A program made the position numbers and the translations under genes. The notes below the pieces were generated by a model. The model worked only from the letters and a program-made list of their open reading frames with translations. It was not told where the DNA came from and ran no database searches. Shown piece by piece: positions 1 through 7,109 of a stretch of DNA of 8,444 nt; the stretch's first letter is position 1; every line of letters begins with the position of its first letter. The stretch comes from Flavipsychrobacter stenotrophus. GTDB taxonomy: Bacteria; Bacteroidota; Bacteroidia; Chitinophagales; Chitinophagaceae. Where the stretch lies: the NCBI GenBank assembly GCA_947379685.1, contig CANCOG010000205.1:1-8444 (forward strand), in the 5' to 3' direction.

Positions 1-1720
1 CAGAGGCTGGTGGCGTAGCCGAGACATCGACAGCATATTCGTATCCTATTGCGCCTGTAACCGCAGGCCAGTTAAGCGTCACACTGTTATCCAGAATTCC
101 GGAAATTGTCAGGGCTGTTGCAGGGTCACATAATGTAGTCGTAAATGGAATGGTCACCCACGAAGAATAAACACCTCCACCGCAATACACCTGTACGTGG
201 GCATAATAATTGGTAGCTGGCAAAAGCCCTGTTGCATTGTACGTAGGCGCAGTCACAAAGGTTCCTCCACCGCCCGGCGCACCGGCAAATGTATTGATGA
301 CAATGTTGTAGCCACCTACGCATGCCGAACCTGTCCAGGAGATCGTAGCACCCATTGACGAAATACCCGACGCTGTAAGACCCGTTACGGTATCACAAGC
401 TTGTGTTGTAAATGGAACGGTGACCCAAGCCGAGCTATCTACAAAGCTGCATAGGTGCCGAATGTGCGCATAGTATGCAGTGCCGGGAGCAAGCGAAGTA
501 TAGGATACCGAATTTGAGAATGTATAAGAACCGGGCGTCCCTACCACATAAGGCGTCGTGTTTACCACAAACAGGTAACCTGGTCCGCTGGCTGCAGCGG
601 TCCATGATATGGTCACGCTTGTGTCGCAGATATTGGAAAGTGTGAGTCCGGTTATCGTGTCGCAAGTTTGGGTAGTTACGGCAATCGTAGTCCAGTTAGA
701 CGATCCGCCACTGCAATTATTTCTTACGTGAACATAATAAACCGTTGCACTCAGCAACCCACCTACAGAGTCTATTGTTGACGTAGTAAACGTACCCGTT
801 GCAGATGGCGCACCAGGAGTAAGATTGACCACGTAGAAGTAACCTATACTACCCGAGACTGGTGTAAATGAGAACCTGACACTGGTATCGGTTGATGTGC
901 CCGTAAGACCTGTTACCGTATCGCAATAGCCCGTAGTAAATGCAATTGTCGACCAGTAGGAATAGCCTCCGCTGCAGTCGTGACTCACGTGTGCATAATA
1001 GGTGGTGCCTGGGGCCAAACCGCCGACTCTTATTGTGGTATCTACAATTACAGTTCCCCCACCCGATGGGCTGCCCGGGGTTGTATTGATGACGTAAGCA
1101 TAATTCGAGAATCCTATTATGCTGTCCCACTTAATGTTCGCAGATGTGTCGGTAATACCAAAAACTGAAAGGTGCGTAATGGTATCACAAATTGTAGTGA
1201 ATGAAATTGTCTGCCACAACGAATGGTTGCTGCAATGGCACCCTGAACGCACATGCGCGTAATAAACAGTACCCTGTGCAAGTGAGGTAACATTCACTGA
1301 AGTACCGGAAAGGAGCGTGCCGCTGCCGGAAGGAATGCCCGCAGAGGTATCTACAATGTATTCGTAGCCGATAGAACCACTCATCGCGCTCCAGGATATT
1401 GTCGCGCCATGGTTGGTAACTCCTGTAGCATGCAGGCCGGTAACTGAGTCACACGTATTGGTAGTGAATGAAGTTGTTGTCCAGCTGGAAAAATAACCCG
1501 CATCGCAACTATCGCGAACGTGCAGGTAGTAAGTAGTGCCGGATACCAGACAGCCTGAATTGGCAAAAGTATCTGTTGTAACTGTACCTGAACCAGATGG
1601 CGCCGAAGGAGTATTGTCTATCACCCATTCGTAGCCTGCAGCACCAGCCAAAGCACCCCAAACACCCCTTGCAGATGAGTCGGTAATAGCTGTTACACTT
1701 ATGGCACTGATACTGTAACA
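1..1720 (-). repeat. Fibronectin-III-like tandem array, six complete modules and a partial seventh
   Basis: From C1732 onward, modules begin at C1732, C1821, C1909, C1997, C2084, C2173 and C2262, a period of 87-89 residues as expected for FN3. Each complete module has a B-strand W/F (for example ATISWSAM, ANIKWDSI), a central GY.Y.V(I/V)(D/N)T strand, a P-S-G-x-G turn, the strand YYAHVR, and a closing SxW.T..(F/V)TT before the next Cys. A second conserved Cys follows YYAHVR in every complete module, giving a two-Cys pattern. The seventh module is cut by the window edge after about 43 residues. FN3 arrays usually act as spacers or ligand-binding stalks on secreted proteins; a specific ligand cannot be read from the sequence. 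Confidence 0.87.
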
Positions 1721-4700
1721 GGGAGGCCGTACAATCGTGATGATATGGTCCTGAACCTGGCCGGCAGTGATTGCAGCGCACGAACCCGAAGATGAAATAG
1801 TTCCGCTTTCGGTAGTCTCTATCCGCATACCGGTGAGACCGAGGGAAGAAGTCGTCGGGATCACAATATTTCCATACCAGTTGCTGTGATCAGAACTCTG
1901 GGTGAGATGGACATACTCTGAAGCATCAAATACACTATTGTGGTTGTAGTCTATCCATAATCCGGCATCTGAAATAGTGTGGACTGAATTGTTTACGTAC
2001 ACCGTGATCGGATAAGTACTCAGCCGCTGCATAGTGGCAGTGTTGTAGGATGGCGTTGGTGGTACTGAAACATAACCATTGGTGTCAGGTGTTTGTACCG
2101 GACAATACATAGTAGTGCCCACAATGCTCGTGATCAGGATATCTGTGTCACCTCCATTGTTCACGAGACTAACTCCCGTTGGTGTAGAACAGTAACAACT
2201 ATCAAAAGGATTTTCAATGATGGATAATATATTCGACGTGTCGTTGCCTCCGCTAAAACTGCAGTGTGCCACAAGTGCATAATCTGTAGAAACCGTTTGG
2301 CCGGAAATAGTTGTTGCATGGCCTGTAGCACCCGAAATTGAGGAGTATGCTCCCGTCGTGCGTTTGATCCACTGATAGGTAATTCCCGAACCAACGGCAT
2401 AGGCAGTATTGCTCAAATTGAAAGTCATTGAAGGACAGGCAAACGGTGAACTGCTGCTTACAGTACCCGCATCAGGTGCACCGCTGCAACGAACGAGGGT
2501 ATCAACCTTTATCGTAAAATCAAAAGTCTGGCTGTAATAGAAATTGGTACATGCATCAATTCCCGCAAAAGAATTCGTAGCCCTTGTTGCGCGGATACGC
2601 ATACCGGTTACCCCGGTATCGGCTGTTGCAGGAATTGTAAACGTAACGGTAGAACTTGTGCCTGATGCCGTGTTTGTATCCAATCTCACGTATTCCGAAG
2701 CTTCGTAGGTACCACTGTGATCATAGTCTATCCACATACCCGCATTGAAGTTAGAACCACCTGTAACATGCAGGTCGATAGTATATGGTAACGAGCGTTG
2801 GATGGTACCGGTTGAGTCACCTGCCATGCCAAAAACTTTGTGTGCTCCTGTATACGTACCTGCAACATGCAGGGTAGATGCCGGTATGCGCACATTATCA
2901 ATTTGTGTCGATGTTTCAGACGTACCAAGCGATGAGCCGCAATAGCAGGAATAGTAGGGTGTTTCTGTTACTGTGACAATGTTTGAGTTGCTGCTGGAGC
3001 CGCTCGCAGAGCAGGAAACAGTATACCGGTAATCCGTTGTTACTGTCTGAGAACTTATAGATAATGTTGAATTCGTAGCACCGGAAATAGCTGTAAATGT
3101 TCCTGAACCTGCCGGCATAGAATACCATTGATAGGTTACCCCAACGGCTACACCAAATCCAGTATCAGAAAGCATGAAAGCGGTACCGGCACAGACTGCA
3201 GACATTGTAGAAAAAGCGGTACCAGCAGCTGGTGTACCTGAGCAAGGTATGCCCGGTGCAATGCGTACAACATAATCTTCTGTTGCTCCATTAGTCTCGG
3301 GTGTGCAGGCATCGGTACCAGTCATTAGTGCTGAACTTTCTGAAGTACGGATGCGCATTCCGGTAAGTCCGGTATCAGCCGTAACCGGGATGTACAATGA
3401 AGCTGTAGATGTTGTGCCAGAAGTCCTGTTTAAGGCCAGGGTTACAAACTCAGTTGGTTCAAATGTCCCGCTCTGGTCAAAGTCAACCCAGGCATCAGCA
3501 TTGTAATTGCCGGTGCCATGTGATTTCACCGCAATAGTATACGTGAAACCCTGGCGCATAGAATCGCTGGTGGTTGCAGTAACCGGATAAAACTGCCTGT
3601 ACACTGCTGTGCTGCCGGGTGTTGGGTTATTGATATTTGTGCTGACTACAGCTACGCTGTCAATTGGGGCTGCCGTTGCACTGGTATTCAGCGTAACGCC
3701 CGTTAACGGTGCGCAGTAGCAAATATAAAACGGCTTATTATTCACAGTTACCAATGCGCTGGTATCGCGCAACCCGCTTCCTGCACAGGTAACAACCAAC
3801 CTGTAGTCCGAAGATACGGTCTGCGTTGAAATTGTCGAATAAGGAGCCGTTGCACCTGTTATAGCAGTATAAGTTGTAGAACCGGTTGGTGATGAGATCC
3901 ACTGGTAAGTAATTCCGGAGGCACTTGTAAACCCTGATGCTCCCAGATTAAATGCTTCACCAGGGCAAACGGTTGTCGCATATGCAATGGCCGTGCCTCC
4001 AGTTGGTGTACCGGTACATGGTACAGCCGGAATAATATGAACAATATAGTCCTGGGTTGCACCATATGGCAGATCGTTACAATCATCAGAAGAAGTTGCA
4101 GCATAAATATCTGAAAGCGTGCGCACCCTTAACCCCGTTAGACCGGTGTCGGCACCCGCTGGAACTGTGAATGAAATAAAGGATGGAGTTCCCGGTGTTG
4201 CAGCGGTCCCGTTAATAAGGATAAACTCTGAGTTATCGAAGGAACCGCTATGATCGTAATCTATCCAGGCCTCAGCTTTGTAATTGCCTGTCCCTGCAGA
4301 GTTAACAGCCATAACATAAGTGCTGCTTCTCTTTAACAATGCAGTGGTAGAAAAAGTTGTAGGATAGTATTGATGGTAAACATCAGTACTGCCGGGAGTA
4401 CTGTTATTAAGTGTGGTAGTAGCTATTGAAAAACTATCTATTGGTGTAACATAAGACGAGTCGTTAAGCGTAGTACCGGTTGCCGGTGCACAATAACATG
4501 TAAAGAATGGATTTTCGTTTACAGTCGCTATGCTGGAGGTATCTGCAAATCCCGAATAAGCGCAGGTTACCACCAATGCATAGTTGGTTGCTGCACTCTG
4601 TGTAGGGACCGTGTAACTCGTTCCAAATGCGCCTGAAATAGCTGTGTAAGCACCAGAGCCAGAAGGCTTGCTTACCCACTGGTAGGTAATACCCAAGGCA

Positions 4701-6913
4701 TTGGCAGCGCCGATATTATTTAAAAGAAACGACTGTCCGGGACAAACGGACGAAACAGAAGCAGATGAAGCACCGGTAATTGAATGCCCTGAACATGCAA
4801 TACCTGTATCGATATGAATATAGTAGTCGGCTGTTGCTCCGCCAAACTCGTCGGTACAGCCATCACTTGCAGCCATAATGGAGCTATAAGAGCTGACACG
4901 AATACGCATACCCGTCAGCCCTGTATCGGAAGTTGTAGGTATTGTAAACGTAACAGAACCGCGATTCCCCGGAGCCCTGTTAGAACTGATATTCACAAAT
5001 TCCGATGCGTCATAAGTGCCGCTATGATCATAGTCGATCCACATTCCAGCGTTATAATAATCAGTTCCATTAGAATTAACGTTCATGATGTAGTGACTCC
5101 CCTGACGCAGGTTAGCTGTAGTGGACACAAACGTAGGATAGTAGCTGGTGTAAACAGCGAATGCTCCCGGCGTATAGTTATTGAACATTGTTCCGGTGAT
5201 AGCCACGCTGTCAATTGGCGCACGGGTGGCATCAACATTTAGAGTTACTCCCGTCGGTGGCGCACAATAGCATTGATAATATGCGCTCTCACCAATGGTT
5301 AAGGGTGTTGTAGTATCAGATGAGCCACTGGATGGGCAAGTCACTACCAATTCATAATCTGTGGCTACAGCCTGCCCGGAGGAAGTATAAAGCGCCTGTG
5401 TCGCCCCGGGGATTGCGTTAAAAGATGACGATGAAGTAGGCTTTTTATACCATTGGAAAGTTAAGTCGGAAAAAGGGGTGTATCGCGCTGCCGACAGATA
5501 GAATGGAGATGAAGTACAGGCCGATGTTACTGACGAAAAAGCACTGCCAGCATGAGGTGCACCAATACAGTGTGTTGACGGGACGATACGCACAATAAGA
5601 TCCTCAGTTTGCCCACTGATTTCAAAACGACACGCTTCGTTGTTTGCGATTGTAACACTATCGGTAATGATCCTGATGCGCATACCTGTTAACCCGGTAT
5701 CAGCAATTATTGGAATAGTGATCGGGCAATAAGCAATCCCTCCCGCAAGTGCATGTGCATTCACCAATTTGTACTCGCCGGTGTCCAGAACACCATCACC
5801 GTTGTAGTCTATCCACATTGCAGCAGCAAATGGCATTGCCCCCCCTGATTTAATAAAGATGTTGTAGGTCGCACCAACCATTAGTGACGTGGTAGCAAAA
5901 CCTGTGTCAGCCAATGCTGTGTACGGGCTGATATTGGAAGGTAAATAAACACTGAGCGATGTGCCTTCTATTGCTACACTATCCAATGTTGTACTAACGG
6001 CATCTCCTCCCGAAGAATTGCTGCAATAACATTGATAAAATGGATTTGGGCTTACCGTCATACTCACCGAAGTATCATGAGCTGAACTGAATGCGCAGGT
6101 AAGCTTTACCTGGTAATCAGTGGCTATAGTTGCAGCGGCACCCTGATACGACCTTGATGTTGCACCAGAAATTACCGTATAGGATCCTGCACCTGCAGGC
6201 CGTGAAAACCATTGAAATGCAATTCCGGCGGCTACCGAATCATTGATCAGCTGAAGGTCGACCGGGCGACCGGGGCAAACAGTAGGCGCCCCCGTAACAT
6301 TCCCTGTTGAAAGTAGACCTGAACATGCGGGAATGGAAACAATATTAGCAACATAATCTGCTGTCACCCCCCCATAATAATGATTGGAGCCGTCTGCATT
6401 GCTGCAGGAATTCAGTAATCCAGATGGATATCCGGTAGTATAACTGAGATAATAGGAAACATTTCTTACCCGCATGAGGTGGCTGCCTGTTGCTGCATTG
6501 AGCGGCACATTCAAAGTAAAGGGTATATTGAACCCACTGACAGTAAAGTTAGCCGGTGCTGGAAACACCGCTGTTACGAATTCAGAATCGGCGAAAACAC
6601 TGTCGTTATTAAAATCGATCCAAACCTGGTTTCCGGTATAAGCTGACGCTGAAGAATAAAGAACTGCCCCAGTATACGACCTCCCCTGCTGCAATACCAC
6701 AGCAGATACAGACGAAGTACGGTCGGCATATCCTGTTGCCAGGGCAGATGACGGTAACACGTCAAGAATATTTGAACCAAGTGCACCAGTCAAATCAAAC
6801 TCGTTCATACTGCCGGCAGCAACACCTGTCGCGTAATAGGATGGCATGCAGGGCTGAGCAAAAGCCGGAAGACCGAGCGAAAGAACCAATAAGAATAAGT
6901 AAATTTTCTTCAT
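1..6913 (-). CDS. Giant secreted GEVED / Ig-like / fibronectin-III repeat protein (3' end outside window)
   Basis: The frame is open from an ATG at 6913 to the left edge with no stop: 2,304 codons plus one base. Residues 1-19 (MKKIYLFLLVLSLGLPAFA) form a signal peptide with a likely cut before Q20, which fixes the start. Residues 20-1731 hold seven GEVED-type modules alternating with six Ig-like modules; from C1732 on come fibronectin-III-like modules. GEVED modules are recognised by a WIDYDHSG-type acidic loop, a DTGLTGMRIR strand and a degenerate G-x-T-x-D tail; Ig modules by VCPG, YQW, ISGAT and VVTC; FN3 modules by CDTVTGL and YYAHVR. Such modular proteins are typical of Bacteroidota surface or secreted proteins, often exported by the type IX system, with roles in adhesion or as scaffolds. 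No catalytic domain is visible. The C-terminal sorting domain that would confirm type IX export is beyond the edge. The protein is Ser/Thr/Gly-rich and very lysine-poor. Export and modular type are well supported; the biological role is unknown. Confidence 0.93.
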   Translation of the reverse strand, partial: MKKIYLFLLVLSLGLPAFAQPCMPSYYATGVAAGSMNEFDLTGALGSNILDVLPSSALATGYADRTSSVSAVVLQQGRSYTGAVLYSSASAYTGNQVWIDFNNDSVFADSEFVTAVFPAPANFTVSGFNIPFTLNVPLNAATGSHLMRVRNVSYYLSYTTGYPSGLLNSCSNADGSNHYYGGVTADYVANIVSIPACSGLLSTGNVTGAPTVCPGRPVDLQLINDSVAAGIAFQWFSRPAGAGSYTVISGATSRSYQGAAATIATDYQVKLTCAFSSAHDTSVSMTVSPNPFYQCYCSNSSGGDAVSTTLDSVAIEGTSLSVYLPSNISPYTALADTGFATTSLMVGATYNIFIKSGGAMPFAAAMWIDYNGDGVLDTGEYKLVNAHALAGGIAYCPITIPIIADTGLTGMRIRIITDSVTIANNEACRFEISGQTEDLIVRIVPSTHCIGAPHAGSAFSSVTSACTSSPFYLSAARYTPFSDLTFQWYKKPTSSSSFNAIPGATQALYTSSGQAVATDYELVVTCPSSGSSDTTTPLTIGESAYYQCYCAPPTGVTLNVDATRAPIDSVAITGTMFNNYTPGAFAVYTSYYPTFVSTTANLRQGSHYIMNVNSNGTDYYNAGMWIDYDHSGTYDASEFVNISSNRAPGNRGSVTFTIPTTSDTGLTGMRIRVSSYSSIMAASDGCTDEFGGATADYYIHIDTGIACSGHSITGASSASVSSVCPGQSFLLNNIGAANALGITYQWVSKPSGSGAYTAISGAFGTSYTVPTQSAATNYALVVTCAYSGFADTSSIATVNENPFFTCYCAPATGTTLNDSSYVTPIDSFSIATTTLNNSTPGSTDVYHQYYPTTFSTTALLKRSSTYVMAVNSAGTGNYKAEAWIDYDHSGSFDNSEFILINGTAATPGTPSFISFTVPAGADTGLTGLRVRTLSDIYAATSSDDCNDLPYGATQDYIVHIIPAVPCTGTPTGGTAIAYATTVCPGEAFNLGASGFTSASGITYQWISSPTGSTTYTAITGATAPYSTISTQTVSSDYRLVVTCAGSGLRDTSALVTVNNKPFYICYCAPLTGVTLNTSATAAPIDSVAVVSTNINNPTPGSTAVYRQFYPVTATTSDSMRQGFTYTIAVKSHGTGNYNADAWVDFDQSGTFEPTEFVTLALNRTSGTTSTASLYIPVTADTGLTGMRIRTSESSALMTGTDACTPETNGATEDYVVRIAPGIPCSGTPAAGTAFSTMSAVCAGTAFMLSDTGFGVAVGVTYQWYSMPAGSGTFTAISGATNSTLSISSQTVTTDYRYTVSCSASGSSSNSNIVTVTETPYYSCYCGSSLGTSETSTQIDNVRIPASTLHVAGTYTGAHKVFGMAGDSTGTIQRSLPYTIDLHVTGGSNFNAGMWIDYDHSGTYEASEYVRLDTNTASGTSSTVTFTIPATADTGVTGMRIRATRATNSFAGIDACTNFYYSQTFDFTIKVDTLVRCSGAPDAGTVSSSSPFACPSMTFNLSNTAYAVGSGITYQWIKRTTGAYSSISGATGHATTISGQTVSTDYALVAHCSFSGGNDTSNILSIIENPFDSCYCSTPTGVSLVNNGGDTDILITSIVGTTMYCPVQTPDTNGYVSVPPTPSYNTATMQRLSTYPITVYVNNSVHTISDAGLWIDYNHNSVFDASEYVHLTQSSDHSNWYGNIVIPTTSSLGLTGMRIETTESGTISSSGSCAAITAGQVQDHIITIVRPPCYSISAISVTAITDSSARGVWGALAGAAGYEWVIDNTPSAPSGSGTVTTDTFANSGCLVSGTTYYLHVRDSCDAGYFSSWTTTSFTTNTCDSVTGLHATGVTNHGATISWSAMSGSIGYEYIVDTSAGIPSGSGTLLSGTSVNVTSLAQGTVYYAHVRSGCHCSNHSLWQTISFTTICDTITHLSVFGITDTSANIKWDSIIGFSNYAYVINTTPGSPSGGGTVIVDTTIRVGGLAPGTTYYAHVSHDCSGGYSYWSTIAFTTGYCDTVTGLTGTSTDTSVRFSFTPVSGSIGYFYVVNLTPGAPSATGTFTTSTIDSVGGLLSATVYYVHVRNNCSGGSSNWTTIAVTTQTCDTITGLTLSNICDTSVTISWTAAASGPGYLFVVNTTPYVVGTPGSYTFSNSVSYTSLAPGTAYYAHIRHLCSFVDSSAWVTVPFTTQACDTVTGLTASGISSMGATISWTGSACVGGYNIVINTFAGAPGGGGTFVTAPTYNATGLLPATNYYAHVQVYCGGGVYSSWVTIPFTTTLCDPATALTISGILDNSVTLNWPAVTGAIGYEYAVDVSATPPAS
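1721..6856 (-). repeat. Seven GEVED modules alternating with six Ig-like modules
   Basis: Residues 20-1731. GEVED modules lie at about 20-196, 295-448, 548-706, 806-965, 1065-1223, 1323-1475 and 1573-1731. Ig-like modules lie at about 197-294, 449-547, 707-805, 966-1064, 1224-1322 and 1476-1572. Each Ig module starts with a Cys (C197, C449, C707, C966, C1224, C1476) and runs into a C-[YF]-x-C-Y-C-like junction that opens the next GEVED module (CYC ending at 297, 550, 808, 1067, 1325, 1575). A complete unit carries about six Cys at fixed places, which suggests disulphide-stabilised folds outside the cytoplasm. The first GEVED module lacks the CYC entry. Units 3, 4 and 5 resemble each other most; 1, 6 and 7 are the most diverged. 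Codons differ between units, so the duplications are not recent. Confidence 0.88.
6857..6913 (-). other. Signal peptide of the giant repeat protein
   Basis: There are two lysines after the initiator Met, then a hydrophobic core (IYLFLLVLSLGL) and an AFA|Q cleavage context at residues 17-20. The shape is a Sec signal peptidase I substrate, not a lipoprotein signal, because no Cys follows the cut directly (the first Cys is C22). The Ala-Gln junction is common in Bacteroidota exported proteins. Confidence 0.88.
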
Positions 6914-6960
6914 GAGCTTGTTTTTAATAATCCTCTTAGGGTGACGGATACTATTGACCG

Positions 6961-6980
6961 ATATTCCCGTCAGGGAATAT
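6961..6980 (-). promoter_or_regulatory. Perfect 8-bp inverted repeat in the leader of the giant gene
   Basis: Arms ATATTCCC and GGGAATAT flank a 4-base centre. The palindrome lies 47 bp before the ATG at 6913, inside the predicted 5' leader. No T-run follows on either strand, so it is a poor intrinsic terminator. It could be an mRNA leader hairpin or a binding site for a dimeric regulator; the sequence alone does not decide. Confidence 0.45.
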
Positions 6981-7017
6981 TAAGACGATCAAAATACCAT
7001 TTAAAGTTACAACCTCC

Positions 7018-7025
7018 CAAATTTA
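7018..7025 (-). promoter_or_regulatory. Bacteroidota-type -7 promoter word upstream of the giant gene
   Basis: The minus strand reads TAAATTTG, an exact match to the TAnnTTTG -7 consensus used by the Bacteroidota primary sigma factor. It would start transcription near 7011 and give a leader of about 98 nt before the ATG at 6913. No clear TTG at the usual -33 spacing is seen, so the call rests on one short word in AT-rich DNA. Confidence 0.35.
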
Positions 7026-7085
7026 GTAAGAATAACCCGATACATGCTAAAAACGTAAGTGTATTTTTGTTTGCAGCGCTCTGGG

Positions 7086-7109
7086 CTGTCGGAGAAGCAA
7101 ACCGGACAG
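7086..7109 (-). terminator. Possible stem-loop directly after the SET gene stop
   Basis: On the minus strand CTGTCCGG, starting just after the TAA stop at 7110-7112, can pair with CCGACAG 9 nt further on (seven pairs with one bulged C). No U-tract follows directly; the first T-run on that strand is more than 30 nt downstream. It may be an mRNA 3'-end hairpin or a weak terminator separating this gene from the giant gene. Confidence 0.25.

Larger units (their letters stand above)
6914..7109 (-). other. Intergenic leader region of the giant gene
   Basis: These 196 bp separate the SET gene stop from the giant gene start on the same strand. They hold the possible post-stop hairpin (7086-7109), the TAAATTTG word (7018-7025) and the palindrome (6961-6980). 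The length and the promoter word favour independent transcription of the giant gene over simple operon read-through. No Shine-Dalgarno lies at a usable distance: AAGAGGA on the minus strand is about 17 nt from the ATG. The short frames across this interval show no domain character. Confidence 0.5.

Noticed and set aside
849..1130. Cys/Arg/Tyr-rich minus-strand open frame inside the FN3 array
   Set aside because: It is an out-of-frame reading of the FN3 repeats; its Cys/Arg richness comes from shifted codons of TGC/CGC-containing repeat DNA.
4814..5242. 142-codon plus-strand open frame
   Set aside because: It lies wholly antisense to the well-supported repeat protein, has irregular composition rich in Cys, His and Arg, and shows no domain, signal peptide or ribosome binding site.
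1721..6856. Repeated DNA considered as a CRISPR array or mobile-element repeat
   Set aside because: The recurrence is about 770 bp long, in frame, and codes for conserved protein modules with synonymous variation; there are no short identical repeats with unique spacers and no terminal inverted repeats or transposase.
6961..6980. Palindrome as an intrinsic terminator
   Set aside because: No T-run follows the stem on either strand, and it lies only 47 bp before the start codon of the downstream gene.
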